From assembly GCA_000648925.1 (NCBI GenBank), contig JFHF01000003.1, forward strand, positions 62,001-126,000: DNA of 64,000 nucleotides, written 5' to 3'. The first letter of the stretch is position 1; every line of letters begins with the position of its first letter. This DNA comes from Caballeronia jiangsuensis. GTDB taxonomy: Bacteria > Pseudomonadota > Gammaproteobacteria > Burkholderiales > Burkholderiaceae. The notes below the pieces were generated by a model. The model made no database searches. It saw only the letters and a program-made list of their open reading frames with translations, and was not told the DNA's origin. The position numbers were made by a program, and so were the translations under genes. Positions 46,285-59,541 of the stretch are shown piece after piece.

Positions 46285-47847
46285 ATGACCGCTGCCCGCT
46301 CGCCCTATTTCAGCCCCAAAGACGATCCGCTCGCGCTGCTGACGCTCACCGAGCTGCGCACGCTCGAAGCGCGCGCAGCCGCGGCGCTGCCGCCCCACAC
46401 GCTGATGGCACGCGCGGGCGCGGCCGCCGCGCAGTGTCTCATCGACGTGTTCGAGCACGATCCCGATTCGCGCGCACGGCCGGTGTGGCTCGTGGCCGGC
46501 CCCGGCAATAACGGCGGCGACGCGCTCGTGATGGCCGAGCGGCTGCATCGCGCGGGGATTGCCGTGCGCGTGTGCATGCCGGTCGAGGTGAAGCCCGACG
46601 ACGCGCGCTGGGCGCTCGAATCGGCGCGCGCGGCGGGCGTGCCGATCGACGGCCAGCCGCCCGCATCGTTCGATGATTTCGGCTGGCTCGTCGACGGCAT
46701 GTTCGGCATCGGTCTCACGCGCGCGCTCGAAGGCGTGTTCGCCGATATCGCCGCGCGCATGTCGCGCCGTTCCGCCGCTTCCGGCCGCGTGCTCGCGCTC
46801 GACGTCCCGAGCGGCCTGAACAGCGACACCGGCGCGCCCGTGAACGGCGGCGAAGCCGTGCGCGCGACCGACACCATCACGTTCATCGGCGCGAAGCCGG
46901 GACATTTCACGTCGCAGGGCCGCGATCTGACGGGACGGCTCTTCGTTTCGACGCTGGAGATCGAATCGAGCGCCGCGCCTTCGATCGTGCTCAACGCGCC
47001 CGCGCTCTTCGGCGCGTGCATGCCGGCGCGCGACAACGCGACCAACAAGGGCACATTCGGCTCGCTCGTGGTGATCGGCGGCGATACCGGCATGTGCGGC
47101 GCGCCGATTCTCGCCGCGCGCATGGCGCTCTACGGCGGCGCGGGAAAAGTGCACGTTGCGTTTCTGGGCGACGGCTTTCCGCCCTACGATCCGCCGCATC
47201 CCGAACTGATGCTGCATCGCGCCGACGGCTTCGCGCTCGACAGGATGGACGCGCTGTCGATCGGCTGCGGCATGGGCACGAGCGAGCGCGCGAAAAACGC
47301 GCTGGCAGACGTGCTGAAGCTCGACGTCCCGAAACTCCTCGACGCCGACGCGCTCAATCTCGTCGCGAAAGACGAGGCGCTCGCGTCCGCCGTCGCGACG
47401 CGTGGCGCTCAGGGCGATCCGTGCATCCTGACGCCGCATCCGCTCGAAGCGGCGCGCCTCCTGCAAACCGATGCGAAAGCCGTTCAGGCCGACCGCATCG
47501 CCGCCGCGCGCCAGCTCGCCGCGCGCTATGCGGCGATCGCGGTGCTCAAGGGCTCGGGCACGGTGATCGCGTCGCCCGATGGCCGCGTCTCGGTGAACCC
47601 GACCGGCAACGCCGGCCTCGCGACCGGCGGCACCGGCGACGTGCTCGGCGGATTGATCGGAGCATTGCTCGCGCAGAAGCTGCCGGCATACGAAGCCGCG
47701 CTCGCGGGCGTCTATCTGCATGGGCTCGCCGCGCAGACACTCACCGACGACGGCATCGGCCCGGCCGGACTGACCGCGGGCGAACTCGCGCCCGCCGTGC
47801 GCGGTCTGATCAACCGCCGCTTTTACGCCGAGCACGCGCGAAGCTGA
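46285..47847 (+). CDS. nnr: Bifunctional NAD(P)HX epimerase / dehydratase
   Basis: A 520-residue repair enzyme that epimerises and dehydrates damaged hydrated NAD(P)H. The N-terminal YjeF-like epimerase has AGPGNNGGDALV near residue 71 and DVPSGLNSDTG near 172; the C-terminal carbohydrate-kinase-like dehydratase has LTPHPLEAARLL and NPTGNAGLATGGTGDVLGG. The full fusion is intact. It may be co-transcribed with the DadA-like gene 81 bases upstream. Confidence 0.95.
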   Translation: MTAARSPYFSPKDDPLALLTLTELRTLEARAAAALPPHTLMARAGAAAAQCLIDVFEHDPDSRARPVWLVAGPGNNGGDALVMAERLHRAGIAVRVCMPVEVKPDDARWALESARAAGVPIDGQPPASFDDFGWLVDGMFGIGLTRALEGVFADIAARMSRRSAASGRVLALDVPSGLNSDTGAPVNGGEAVRATDTITFIGAKPGHFTSQGRDLTGRLFVSTLEIESSAAPSIVLNAPALFGACMPARDNATNKGTFGSLVVIGGDTGMCGAPILAARMALYGGAGKVHVAFLGDGFPPYDPPHPELMLHRADGFALDRMDALSIGCGMGTSERAKNALADVLKLDVPKLLDADALNLVAKDEALASAVATRGAQGDPCILTPHPLEAARLLQTDAKAVQADRIAAARQLAARYAAIAVLKGSGTVIASPDGRVSVNPTGNAGLATGGTGDVLGGLIGALLAQKLPAYEAALAGVYLHGLAAQTLTDDGIGPAGLTAGELAPAVRGLINRRFYAEHARS

Positions 47848-48053
47848 CAGTTTTCGGGCGCTCGCCTGCAATGCCCGCGTGACGCTTTGCAAGCATCCGT
47901 TCATGCATCGTCGCTATACTCTTTTTTGATTCGGGCAACCGCGGCCGCTCACTCGTGTTTCAGTCGCGTTCACCAGACACGACACGCACAGGCAAGCCGA
48001 GCCGCAATCGCACGAACGTATTCCTCTGTCACTCTCAGACTAACGGACCGCTC

Positions 48054-49688
48054 ATGACCCAAAACTCGATGCTCAATTCGCTTCCTGCCTGGTCGGCGCT
48101 CCAGTCGCATTACGATGCCATCTCCGGCGAGCGCCTGCGCGACTGGTTCGCGCCCGAGAACGACACCGCGCCGACGCGCGCCGAGCGCCTGACCTTCCAA
48201 GGCGGCGGCCTCGCAATCGACTTCTCCAAGAACCGCGTCAAGGACGAAACGCTCAAGCTGCTCGTCGAGGTCGCGCAGCAAGCCAAGGTCACCGAACGCC
48301 GCGACGCGATGTTCCGTGGCGATATCGTCAACATCACCGAACATCGCGCGGTGCTGCATACCGCGCTGCGCGCCCAGTCGCCCGACGCGCCCTTCTACGA
48401 GCAGGTGCAGAAAGAAAAGGCCAAGATGGCCGCCTTCTCCGATCGCGTGCGCGACGGATCGTGGAAAGGCTATAGCGGCAAGCGCATCCGTCACGTGGTG
48501 AACATCGGGATCGGCGGCTCGGACCTCGGGCCGAAGATGGTCGTGCACGCGCTGCATCATCTCGCGTCGAAGGATCTCGACACGCACTTCGTATCGAATG
48601 TCGATGGCGCCGATCTCTGGAGCGTGCTCCAGCAAGTCGACGCCGAAGAAACGCTCGCGATCGTCGTCTCCAAGACTTTCACGACGCTCGAAACGATGAC
48701 CAACGCGCATTCGATGCGCGACTGGTTCCTGAAATCCGGCTGTCCTGAAGATCAGCTATCGAAGCATTTCGTCGGCGTCTCGGCGAATCCGGCCGAAGTG
48801 GTCAAGTTCGGTATCGCGAAAGAAAACGTGTTCGAGATGTGGGACTGGGTCGGCGGCCGTTACTCGCTGTGGTCGGCCGTGGGTCTCTCGATCATGCTCT
48901 CCGTCGGTCCGCAGAATTTCGACGCGCTCCTGCAAGGCGCGGCCGCGATGGACGAGCACTTCCGAACCGCGCCGCTCGACAAGAACCTGCCCGTGCTGAT
49001 GGGCATGATCGGCATCTGGTATCGCAACTTCTTCGGCTCGCAGAGCGATCTGATCGCGCCGTATTCGCAGGCGCTGCACTATCTGCCGTCGTATCTCCAG
49101 CAACTGGAGATGGAAAGCAACGGCAAGTCCGCGCGGCTCGACGGCAAGATGGTCGATTATCCGACCGCCGCCGTGATCTGGGGCGAGCCGGGCACGAACG
49201 GCCAGCACGCATTCTTCCAGATGCTGCATCAGGGCCCGACGCTGATCCCGATCGACTTCATCGCCGTGATGACGCCGGAGCATCCGCTCGTCGATCATCA
49301 CGCGAAGCTGCTCGCCAACTGCTTCGCGCAGAGCGAGGCGCTGATGCTCGGCCGCACGCTGGAAGAAGCGAAGAAGGTGGCCGGTCCGGGCAAGGAAGAA
49401 CTCGCGACGCATCTGAGCTTCCCCGGCAATCGCCCGACCACGACCATCATGCTCGATGCGCTCACGCCGCAGTCGCTCGGCGCGCTCATCGCGCTGTACG
49501 AACACAAGGTGCTCGTGCAAGGCACGGTGTGGGACGTCAACTCGTTCGATCAGTGGGGCGTGGAGCTCGGCAAGATTCTCGGCAAGGTCGTCGAGGCCGA
49601 TATCACCGCCGCGAGCGTCGATGCGGCCAAGCATGATTCGTCGACGTCGGCGCTGATCGCGCGTGCGCGCAGTGCGTTGAAGCGCTGA
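48054..49688 (+). CDS. pgi: Glucose-6-phosphate isomerase
   Basis: A 544-residue enzyme interconverting glucose-6-phosphate and fructose-6-phosphate. Signatures include [34 protein letters not shown], the catalytic Glu in [14 protein letters not shown], and [14 protein letters not shown] near the end. The ATG at 48054 has only a weak ribosome site. A TATACT box at 47915-47920 may be its -10 element. A terminator follows. Confidence 0.97.
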   Translation: MTQNSMLNSLPAWSALQSHYDAISGERLRDWFAPENDTAPTRAERLTFQGGGLAIDFSKNRVKDETLKLLVEVAQQAKVTERRDAMFRGDIVNITEHRAVLHTALRAQSPDAPFYEQVQKEKAKMAAFSDRVRDGSWKGYSGKRIRHVVNIGIGGSDLGPKMVVHALHHLASKDLDTHFVSNVDGADLWSVLQQVDAEETLAIVVSKTFTTLETMTNAHSMRDWFLKSGCPEDQLSKHFVGVSANPAEVVKFGIAKENVFEMWDWVGGRYSLWSAVGLSIMLSVGPQNFDALLQGAAAMDEHFRTAPLDKNLPVLMGMIGIWYRNFFGSQSDLIAPYSQALHYLPSYLQQLEMESNGKSARLDGKMVDYPTAAVIWGEPGTNGQHAFFQMLHQGPTLIPIDFIAVMTPEHPLVDHHAKLLANCFAQSEALMLGRTLEEAKKVAGPGKEELATHLSFPGNRPTTTIMLDALTPQSLGALIALYEHKVLVQGTVWDVNSFDQWGVELGKILGKVVEADITAASVDAAKHDSSTSALIARARSALKR

Positions 49689-49708
49689 CGCCCGGCTTTG
49701 TCGTCGAT

Positions 49709-49741
49709 GGCCCGCGACGCTTTTGCGTTGCGGGCCTTTTT
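49709..49741 (+). terminator. Rho-independent terminator after pgi
   Basis: A 12-bp stem with one wobble (49709-49720 with 49725-49736), TTTT loop and five T residues at 49737-49741. Confidence 0.9.
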
Positions 49742-50441
49742 ACACGCCGAGACCGTTGACGAGGCGCCCCGCTTCGATCGTCACCGTGGCGTCGCAACGT
49801 TCGGCGAGTTCCTGATCATGCGTGACGAGCACGAGCGTCGCGCCGTTGCGGCGATTCATTTCGAACATCAGATCGATGATCGCGTAGCCGGTGGCGGCAT
49901 CGAGGCTGCCGGTGGGTTCGTCGGCGAAGAGCACGGCGGGATGCGTGACGAACGCGCGCGCGAGCGCGACACGCTGCTGCTCGCCGCCGGACAGCACCTT
50001 GGGATAGTGTCCTGTGCGTTGCGCCAGTCCGACCTGATCGAGCAGCGAACGCGCGCGTGCGGCGATTTCGCTGTGCGGCGTCTGGGCGCGCAATTCGAGC
50101 GGCAGCATCACGTTCTCGAGCGCGGTCAGATGCGGCATCAACTGGAACGACTGGAACACGAAGCCGACGGCGCCGCTTCTGAGCGCGGCGCGCTCGTCTT
50201 CGTTCAAGGTCGACAACTCCTTGCCGAGCAGACGAACCGAGCCCTCGCTCGCGCTGTCCAAACCGGCGAGCAGGCCGAGCAATGTCGACTTGCCCGAGCC
50301 CGATGCGCCGACGATCGCGACGCTGCTGCCCTTCGCGATCGACAGATCGATGTGATCGAGAATCGTGAGCTCGCCCGTTGCGTCCTTCACTCGCTTGCTT
50401 AATCCCCGTACTTCGATAACCGGCTCGATATTGTTTTGCAT
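49740..50441 (-). CDS. ybbA: ABC transporter ATP-binding protein (YbbA/LolD-like)
   Basis: A 233-residue ATPase with Walker [10 protein letters not shown] (near residue 46), signature [13 protein letters not shown] and Walker [13 protein letters not shown], in the MacB/LolD group. Its ATG (complement of 50439-50441) has AAGGTG upstream and lies in the same CATG that starts tesA. The position divergent from tesA is that of ybbA. The partner permease (ybbP) is not in the window; it may lie elsewhere. Confidence 0.92.
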   Translation of the reverse strand: MQNNIEPVIEVRGLSKRVKDATGELTILDHIDLSIAKGSSVAIVGASGSGKSTLLGLLAGLDSASEGSVRLLGKELSTLNEDERAALRSGAVGFVFQSFQLMPHLTALENVMLPLELRAQTPHSEIAARARSLLDQVGLAQRTGHYPKVLSGGEQQRVALARAFVTHPAVLFADEPTGSLDAATGYAIIDLMFEMNRRNGATLVLVTHDQELAERCDATVTIEAGRLVNGLGV

Positions 50442-51111
50442 GGACACCTTGAAAATGAACTTGCGCGCCTTCGGTACCGCGATCGCGCTGATGACGGCAT
50501 GTTGTGCGACCGCACACGCCGCGGATGCGCAGGCGGCATCGCAACCGAAGCCCGCGATCGTCGTGCTGGGCGATAGTCTGTCGGCGGAATACGGTCTGCC
50601 GCGCGACACCGGCTGGGTCAATCTGCTGCGCGACAGGCTGGCGAAGGAGCGTTTCGATTATAGCGTCGCCAATTCGAGCATCAGCGGCGACACCACGAGC
50701 GGCGGGCGTGCGCGCCTGACCGCGGTGCTTTCGCGCATCAAGCCTGCGGTCGTGATCGTCGAGCTCGGCGCGAACGACGCGCTGCGTGGCGTGCCGCTCG
50801 CGACTACGGAGACGAATCTGCGCGGCATCGTCGATGCATCGCAGGCCGCGCATGCGAAGGTTTTACTCATCGGCATGTACGTTCCGCCCAATTACGGCCC
50901 CGACTACACGCAAAAGTTCCACGCGGTCTACGAGCGTATCGCGAAGGACAAGAACGTGCCGCTCGTGCCGTTTCTGCTTGCGGGTATCGCTGACAAGCCC
51001 GCCATGTTCCAGGCCGACCAGATTCATCCGACGGTGCAGGCCCAGCCTTTGCTATTGGATAACGTCTGGCCAACCTTGAAACCCTTGCTGGGCGCCAGTG
51101 CGTCGCACTAA
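50440..51111 (+). CDS. tesA: Arylesterase / thioesterase I (TesA, SGNH hydrolase)
   Basis: A periplasmic SGNH hydrolase with lysophospholipase and thioesterase activity in relatives. A signal peptide ends near AHAAD; the catalytic Ser is in VLGDSLSAEYG, with GAND and DQIHP supplying the other family blocks. Starting at 50440 it has 223 residues; a second ATG at 50455 gives a more usual signal peptide. Neither start has a clear ribosome site. The promoter must overlap the ybbA coding start. Confidence 0.93.
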   Translation: MDTLKMNLRAFGTAIALMTACCATAHAADAQAASQPKPAIVVLGDSLSAEYGLPRDTGWVNLLRDRLAKERFDYSVANSSISGDTTSGGRARLTAVLSRIKPAVVIVELGANDALRGVPLATTETNLRGIVDASQAAHAKVLLIGMYVPPNYGPDYTQKFHAVYERIAKDKNVPLVPFLLAGIADKPAMFQADQIHPTVQAQPLLLDNVWPTLKPLLGASASH

Positions 51112-51239
51112 CGAAGACGCCGGACGCGCGACAGCTTTAGCAATCCAACGCGGAGCACGGCCAAGATTCAGATCTCTGAGACTTTCGCGTAACTCTTATA
51201 ACCCCGCTCGTTTCGTGAGCGACTCTACAAGGAGGTCAC

Positions 51240-51581
51240 GTGAAATTAATCCCTCTTCTCGCCCTGACCGTTGCGATCTCGGCCTGCGCCGCTCAGCCGC
51301 CTGCCGGCGTGCAGCAGGTCGGCACGAGCCAGAAGGCGCCGAAGGTCGTCGCGCAATGCGTCGCCCAGAAGTGGGCCGATGCGTCGCAGCAGCAAGTCGT
51401 GTCGCAGGACACGCTGGCGAACGATCAGGCCGTCGACGTCTACGTTCCCGGCCAGCAACCGCCGAGCGGCGCTGCGGCCGTCGTCCGTCCGGCATGGTCG
51501 GGTTCGGGCACGTGGGTCGGTTTCCGCGCCTCGGGCGCTGCCGGCAGCCAGGCCACCGGCGATATCCAGGCTTGCCTGTAA
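51240..51581 (+). CDS. Small lipoprotein of unknown function
   Basis: A 113-residue protein starting at GTG behind AAGGAGG. The N-terminus is a lipoprotein signal (hydrophobic, lipobox ISAC with Cys16). The mature part has one Cys pair (one near residue 40, one at residue 112 of the C-terminus) and a short repetitive Gly/Ala stretch. No known domain is recognised. A strong terminator follows. Confidence 0.75.
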   Translation: MKLIPLLALTVAISACAAQPPAGVQQVGTSQKAPKVVAQCVAQKWADASQQQVVSQDTLANDQAVDVYVPGQQPPSGAAAVVRPAWSGSGTWVGFRASGAAGSQATGDIQACL

Positions 51582-51621
51582 GCGAGTCTCTGACGCCTGC
51601 TTGACGGCGGCGTAGCTAAAC

Positions 51622-51657
51622 AAAAGCCCCGCATCCTTTCGGAAGCGGGGCTTTTTT
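51622..51657 (+). terminator. Rho-independent terminator, convergent with ppiD
   Basis: An 11-bp stem (51622-51632 with 51645-51655) whose right arm runs into T residues at 51652-51657. It sits between the lipoprotein gene and the end of ppiD, and the A-run on the other arm lets it serve both strands. Confidence 0.88.
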
Positions 51658-51681
51658 ACGATGCCAGCGTCGATGCGTCGA

Positions 51682-53607
51682 TCAGTTCGACGACGACGGC
51701 GGCGGCGCCTGGCTCAGCTTGACCTTCGAGCGCGCCTTCAACGCGTTGATGTACGCCTCCATGTCGGCTTGCGCATAGACCTGCGCGACCTGCTGCTGCG
51801 CCCCCGCGAGACGATCGGCGGCAACCGGCGTAGCCTTCTCGATGCCGTTCACGCGATAGATCGCATAACCGTCCGCACCGAGATCCACGCCGACATACGC
51901 CGGCAGCTTCGATGCATCCACCTTGAAGATCGCGCTCAGCGCAGCGGGCGGCAAGCCTTGCGCGTCGTTACGCGAAACCGTGACGGGCGATGTGAAGCCA
52001 TCGGCCGACTTCGACTTCTGCAGATCCGCGAGCTTCGCTTCGCCTTCCTTCTTCGCCATCGCAGCGGCCATTTCCGCGATCACCTTCTTGCGCACGTCGT
52101 CCTTCACGGCGTCGAACGCCGGAACGGACGACGCCTTGTAGTCGGTCACGCGCGCGGCGATCAGCGTGTTGTTGCCGACGTCGATGGCTTGCGTGTTGTT
52201 GCGGTCCTTCACAGCGTCAGGCGCGAAGATGGCCGTGAGGAACTTCGGATTGTTGAGCGGATTGTCCTGCGGCAACTGCGGATTCGGCTTCGGGCCGACC
52301 GTCGCGGTCTGGATCGTCAGCTTGTACTTGTCCGCGGCCGGTTGCAGCGTCTTCGCCTTCTCGTAGACGAGATCGGTGAAGCCTTGCGCGTTTTCGGCGA
52401 AGCCCTTCGTGCCTTGCTGGGCCGCATAGTCCTTGGCGAGCGCGTCCTTCACTTCATCGAACGGCTTCGTGATGGACGGCTTCACATCGGTCGCCTGGAT
52501 GATGTGATACCCGAAGTCCGACTCGACGATATTGCTCACCTCGCCCTTCTTCAGGCCGAACGCGGCGTCGTCGAAAGCCTTGCCGCCCGCGATTTGGCCG
52601 CGCGCGAAGTAGCCGAGATCGCCGCCCTTGCTCGCCGAACCCGGATCGTCCGAGTTCTTCTGCGCGATTTGCGCGAACTGGTCGGGATGCGCCTTGACTT
52701 GCGCGAGCAGTTCTTCGGCCTTCTGCTTCGCCTTCGCCTTGTCGGCGGCGCTCGCGTCCTTCGGCGCATTCACGAGAATGTGGCTCGCGCGCACTTCCGC
52801 TTCCGTGCGATAGCGCTGGATGTTGTCGTCGTAATACTTCTTGAGATCGGCGTCGCTCGGCTTCGATGCCGCCGCGACCGTCGATGGCGACAGCAGCAGA
52901 TACTGGATCGTGGCCGTCTCGGGCGTCGCGAAGTCGTTGCGATGCGCGTCGTAGTAGGCGTTGAGCTGCGCGTCGGTGGGCTGAATCTTCGCGGTGTAGT
53001 CAGCCGTGCGCAGCGAGAGACCTTGCACCGAGCGCTTCTGCTCGGCGAGTTCCGTCAGACTCTGCGCAAGCGCTTTCGATGTGAACGAGGTCGTCTGGAT
53101 GCTGCCCGGAATCTGCTCGGTCGCGATCGTGTAGCGCATGCGTTCGTCGTATTGCGCCGGCGTCATGCCCTGCATCGCGAGCAGTTGCTTGTAGCGATCG
53201 AGGTCGATGCTGCCATCGGGTTTCTTCAGCGACGAGATCACCGGATCGGAAAGCAGCGCGCGGCGCACGGCGTCATCCGACGCAGTGAGATGCAGGCGCT
53301 GCGTTTCGTCGGCCATCGCGCGTTGCTGCACGAGGCTGTCGACCATCGCGGCGCGTGCCTCGGGCGTATCGAACATCTTGGCATCGAACTGCGCGCCGAG
53401 CATCGAGCGGGCGCGGTCCACTTGCTGACGGAAGGCGCTGTCGAACTCCGCGCGCGTGATCTTGTGGCCATTCACGCTGGCGACGTAGGAGCTTTCGTCG
53501 AAATAGTTGCTGAAGCCCTGGATCCCGACCATGCCCAGACCGGGCACGATGATCAGGATCAGCAGAGCCATCATCAGGCGCTGGTGATTACGGAAAAAGT
53601 CGAGCAT
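51682..53607 (-). CDS. ppiD: Membrane-anchored periplasmic chaperone PpiD
   Basis: A 641-residue foldase with one N-terminal membrane helix (about 12-34), a SurA-N-like helical domain, a parvulin domain near residues 268-366 (VRASHILVN, GGDLGYFARGQ, FGYHIIQ) and a C-terminal chaperone region. It works at the SecYEG exit in relatives. It follows the two tRNA genes on the same strand, behind their terminator. Confidence 0.95.
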   Translation of the reverse strand: MLDFFRNHQRLMMALLILIIVPGLGMVGIQGFSNYFDESSYVASVNGHKITRAEFDSAFRQQVDRARSMLGAQFDAKMFDTPEARAAMVDSLVQQRAMADETQRLHLTASDDAVRRALLSDPVISSLKKPDGSIDLDRYKQLLAMQGMTPAQYDERMRYTIATEQIPGSIQTTSFTSKALAQSLTELAEQKRSVQGLSLRTADYTAKIQPTDAQLNAYYDAHRNDFATPETATIQYLLLSPSTVAAASKPSDADLKKYYDDNIQRYRTEAEVRASHILVNAPKDASAADKAKAKQKAEELLAQVKAHPDQFAQIAQKNSDDPGSASKGGDLGYFARGQIAGGKAFDDAAFGLKKGEVSNIVESDFGYHIIQATDVKPSITKPFDEVKDALAKDYAAQQGTKGFAENAQGFTDLVYEKAKTLQPAADKYKLTIQTATVGPKPNPQLPQDNPLNNPKFLTAIFAPDAVKDRNNTQAIDVGNNTLIAARVTDYKASSVPAFDAVKDDVRKKVIAEMAAAMAKKEGEAKLADLQKSKSADGFTSPVTVSRNDAQGLPPAALSAIFKVDASKLPAYVGVDLGADGYAIYRVNGIEKATPVAADRLAGAQQQVAQVYAQADMEAYINALKARSKVKLSQAPPPSSSN

Positions 53608-53840
53608 GCGTAGCGCTGCGTGGTTATAACAAAACGCTCGATATTACAACAGTGGACGGGGAAAAGGCGAAAGGCGGGTGGGATTTGCGTTCCCAAGAGC
53701 GAAATAGTCGCGCCGATTTTGCGTACTGAAAGGTCTCGGGCACCGAAAATGCCTTGCGTGCAGCGAATGAGCGATACGCAGACGCACGCTTCTTCGCGCA
53801 ATCGTTAGCATTCTTAACGACAGCGGAATCATGCGCAAAA

Positions 53841-53879
53841 ACAAAAAAGTCCCGCAAGCGATGCAGCTTGCGGGACTTT
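53841..53879 (-). terminator. Terminator after the tRNA-Val/tRNA-Asp pair
   Basis: A 13-bp perfect stem (53846-53858 with 53867-53879). Read on the minus strand it is followed by TTTTTTGTTTTTG. Confidence 0.9.
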
Positions 53880-53891
53880 CATGTTCGATTC

Positions 53892-53968
53892 TGGCGGAGC
53901 GGACGGGACTCGAACCCGCGACCCCCGGCGTGACAGGCCGGTATTCTAACCAACTGAACTACCGCTCC
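53892..53968 (-). tRNA. tRNA-Asp (GTC)
   Basis: A 77-base cloverleaf with the 7-bp acceptor GGAGCGG/CCGCTCC, a T loop GGTTCGAGTCC, anticodon GTC and an encoded CCA end (complement of 53892-53895). Confidence 0.97.
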
Positions 53969-53994
53969 TGGGTAGCGCGCAATGAACTGAGACC

Positions 53995-54070
53995 TGGTGG
54001 GTGCTGAGAGGCTCGAACTCCCGACCTACGCCTTGTAAGGGCGCCGCTCTACCAACTGAGCTAAGCACCC
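53995..54070 (-). tRNA. tRNA-Val (TAC)
   Basis: A 76-base cloverleaf with acceptor GGGTGCT/AGCACCC, T loop GAGTTCGAGCC, anticodon TAC and an encoded CCA end. It lies 26 bases upstream of tRNA-Asp, so the two form one transcript. Confidence 0.97.
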
Positions 54071-54110
54071 GGTCCGCAAATTCACTCGGTTTGCGCTGCG
54101 CTGAATTCAT

Positions 54111-54131
54111 GCGCTTCGTTTTGAGAAGCGC
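54111..54131 (-). other. Small hairpin between hupB and tRNA-Val
   Basis: A 7-bp stem (54111-54117 with 54125-54131) without a T-run. It may be a processing or weak stop signal. Confidence 0.4.
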
Positions 54132-54148
54132 CGTATCCAGCGAGTCCG

Positions 54149-54421
54149 CTAGTTTAGCGCATCCTTCAGTGCTTTGCCAGGGCGGAATTTCGGGACCTTC
54201 GCGGCCTTGATCTTGATCGCATCGCCCGTGCGCGGATTGCGGCCGGTGCGCGCGGTGCGCTTGCCCACGGCGAACGTCCCGAAGCCGACGAGCGTCACGG
54301 TGCCGCCCTTCTTCAGCGTCGCGCTGACGCCGCCGATCACCGCTTCGAGCGCGCGGCCGGCAGCGGCCTTGGAGATATCGGCTTGCTGCGCGATATGGTC
54401 GATCAATTCCGTCTTGTTCAT
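54149..54421 (-). CDS. hupB: DNA-binding protein HU-beta
   Basis: A 90-residue HU-type nucleoid protein. The core [24 protein letters not shown] (about residues 46-69) is the DNA-binding arm. The promoter lies just upstream. It is downstream of lon, as in many proteobacteria. Confidence 0.97.
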   Translation of the reverse strand: MNKTELIDHIAQQADISKAAAGRALEAVIGGVSATLKKGGTVTLVGFGTFAVGKRTARTGRNPRTGDAIKIKAAKVPKFRPGKALKDALN

Positions 54422-54510
54422 GGTGATCCCCGAATCAGTATTGGCACGTTGTAATCGATCTGGTCCAGCATCGATGCGAATGGCATCTCGATATGATGGA
54501 TGCGGCGCTC

Positions 54511-54539
54511 ATTTAACTTAGCCGAAAGAAGCGTGTCAA
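54511..54539 (-). promoter_or_regulatory. Sigma-70 promoter of hupB
   Basis: TTGACA (complement of 54534-54539) and TTAAAT (complement of 54511-54516) are separated by exactly 17 bases. The leader would be about 80 bases. Confidence 0.75.
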
Positions 54540-54613
54540 CGGGGGTTGAGCCTTACTCGGCGCGGGTTTGAAGCGTTTTAGAAGACCTCTTCGGAAAAGC
54601 GTTTCGCAAAAAG

Positions 54614-54645
54614 AAAAACCCGCAGGCAAACGCCTGCGGGTTTTT
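54614..54645 (-). terminator. Rho-independent terminator after lon
   Basis: A perfect 14-bp stem (54614-54627 with 54632-54645) with AAAC loop; on the minus strand it continues into TTTTTCTTTTT. Confidence 0.95.
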
Positions 54646-54692
54646 AGCTTCGATCACGCAACACGGCGATGAAACCGTGCCGCGAGAAGCGC

Positions 54693-57113
<2,421 letters not shown>

Positions 57114-57177
57114 TTCATTTCCCCATTAATGGAATCAGTTCAGTCGTAAGTAAGGCCGTTCAGAGCTATTGCAAGCC

Positions 57178-57206
57178 TTTATCGGAAGGGAAAAGTCGGT
57201 AGTCAA
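57178..57206 (-). promoter_or_regulatory. Sigma-70 promoter of lon
   Basis: TTGACT (complement of 57201-57206) and GATAAA (complement of 57178-57183) with a 17-base spacer, about 60 bases before the lon start. I looked for a sigma-32 heat-shock promoter and saw no convincing one. Confidence 0.6.
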
Positions 57207-57240
57207 AGATCGCGTCAGTAACATCCACAAGATAAACCGA

Positions 57241-57280
57241 AAAAAATAAAAGGCCGTTCACGTCGCCATGAACGGCCTTT
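57241..57280 (-). terminator. Rho-independent terminator after clpX
   Basis: A 12-bp stem (57249-57260 with 57269-57280); on the minus strand it is followed by TTTTATTTTTTTC. Confidence 0.92.
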
Positions 57281-57299
57281 CGCCGACACACAGCCTGCT

Positions 57300-58571
57300 T
57301 CAGTTCGATCCTGCTACTTTCGGTGCGTCTTCGTAGATGAGCAGCGGTTTGCCGTCGCCGTCGATCGTGTTGTCGTCGACGATCACCTTCGAAACGCCCT
57401 TCATGGTCGGCAGTTCGTACATCACGTCGAGCAACGCCTGTTCCAGAATCGAACGCAGTCCGCGCGCGCCGGTCTTGCGGCGAATCGCCTTCTGCGCGAT
57501 GGCCTGCAGCGCCGCCGGACGGATTTCCAGTTCCACGCGTTCCATCGCGAAGAGCTTGTGATACTGCTTCACGAGCGCGTTCTTCGGTTCGATGAGAATC
57601 TTCACGAGCGCGGCTTCGTCGAGCTTGCCGAGCGTCGCCACGACAGGCAGACGGCCGATCAGTTCAGGAATCAGGCCGAACTTGATCAGATCTTCCGGCT
57701 CGACTTCGCGCAACACTTCGCCCGCATCGCGATCCTGCTTGCTCTTCACGCTCGCGCCGAAACCGATACCGGTTTTCTCGGTGCGATCCGTGATGACCTT
57801 TTCCAGACCATCGAACGCGCCGCCGCAGATGAACAGGATGTTGGTCGTATCGACCTGGATGAAATCCTGATTCGGGTGCTTGCGTCCGCCTTGCGGCGGC
57901 ACCGACGCCATCGTGCCTTCGACCAGCTTGAGCAACGCCTGCTGCACGCCCTCGCCCGACACGTCGCGCGTGATGGACGGGTTGTCGGACTTGCGGCTGA
58001 TCTTGTCGATTTCGTCGATGTAAACGATTCCGCGCTGCGCCTTGTCGACTTCGTAATTGCAGTTCTGCAGCAGCTTCTGAATGATGTTTTCGACGTCCTC
58101 GCCGACATAGCCGGCTTCGGTCAGCGTTGTTGCATCCGCGATCACGAACGGCACGTTCAGCATACGGGCGAGCGTCTGCGCGAGCAGCGTCTTGCCCGAA
58201 CCGGTCGGCCCGATCAGGAGAATGTTGCTCTTCGACAGCTCGATCTCGTCTTTCTTGTCGAGATGCTTGAGCCGTTTGTAATGGTTGTACACGGCCACCG
58301 CGAGAATTTTCTTCGCGCGTTCCTGGCCGATGACGTACTGGTTGAGGATATCGCTGATTTCCTGCGGGCTCGGCAGGTCGGACCTCGTCAGCCCGGCCTC
58401 CTCCGCCGCGCCGGCTGCCTCGTCGCGAATGATCTCGTTGCACAGATCGATACATTCATCGCAGATGAACACCGACGGCCCAGCGATGAGTTTCTTCACC
58501 TCATGCTGGCTTTTTCCGCAGAACGAGCAATACAGCAGCTTTTCGCTGCTGGAACCTTTTTTGTCCGCCAT
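57300..58571 (-). CDS. clpX: ATP-dependent Clp protease unfoldase subunit
   Basis: A 423-residue AAA+ unfoldase. The N-terminal zinc-binding domain has Cys15, Cys18, Cys37 and Cys40; Walker A is GPTGSGKT, Walker [10 protein letters not shown], and the IGF loop that docks to ClpP is present in TGIGFGAS. It unfolds tagged proteins for ClpP. The upstream ribosome site GGAGG is about 11 bases away, longer than usual. It follows clpP by 177 bases. Confidence 0.98.
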   Translation of the reverse strand: MADKKGSSSEKLLYCSFCGKSQHEVKKLIAGPSVFICDECIDLCNEIIRDEAAGAAEEAGLTRSDLPSPQEISDILNQYVIGQERAKKILAVAVYNHYKRLKHLDKKDEIELSKSNILLIGPTGSGKTLLAQTLARMLNVPFVIADATTLTEAGYVGEDVENIIQKLLQNCNYEVDKAQRGIVYIDEIDKISRKSDNPSITRDVSGEGVQQALLKLVEGTMASVPPQGGRKHPNQDFIQVDTTNILFICGGAFDGLEKVITDRTEKTGIGFGASVKSKQDRDAGEVLREVEPEDLIKFGLIPELIGRLPVVATLGKLDEAALVKILIEPKNALVKQYHKLFAMERVELEIRPAALQAIAQKAIRRKTGARGLRSILEQALLDVMYELPTMKGVSKVIVDDNTIDGDGKPLLIYEDAPKVAGSN

Positions 58572-58748
58572 AAATGTGTAAGCCTCCGGACACTCTTGTT
58601 ACATGATACGCGCTTCGATTCGACGACGCAGATTCGCACCCGCGAGGTCGAAAGAAGCGCGTTTTTGGCGTTGCGCCGCACGCGCGACTTCGCACTCCTG
58701 GCCGGCTTTTCGTCTCCGAGGGCCGGCGCGGCGCCGCTCCGGACGCCT

Positions 58749-59402
<654 letters not shown>

Positions 59403-59541
59403 GCAATTTCCTTGTTCGGAATAGGGATACTGAACGACAAAGGAACATCCAATAGAACGGCATGCAAACGCCCAAACTTTAATGCAAAAAAGGCGTGCGA
59501 GCCGTCAGTCCGACGACTCCGCACGCCCCTTGCCTAACGCG

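Noticed and set aside
44863..47904. A 1013-codon minus-strand open frame opposite the DadA-like and NAD(P)HX repair genes
   Set aside because: Low-complexity Arg/His/Ala sequence with no family marks; the plus strand encodes two recognised enzymes.
53892..54070. An integration site or prophage at the tRNA pair
   Set aside because: Both tRNA genes are intact and flanked by hupB and ppiD in the usual order, with no integrase, repeat of a tRNA end or composition shift.
57114..57299. A sigma-32 heat-shock promoter for lon
   Set aside because: CTTG-like triplets occur, but no CCCCAT-type -10 lies at a proper distance; the TTGACT-17-GATAAA pair fits better.
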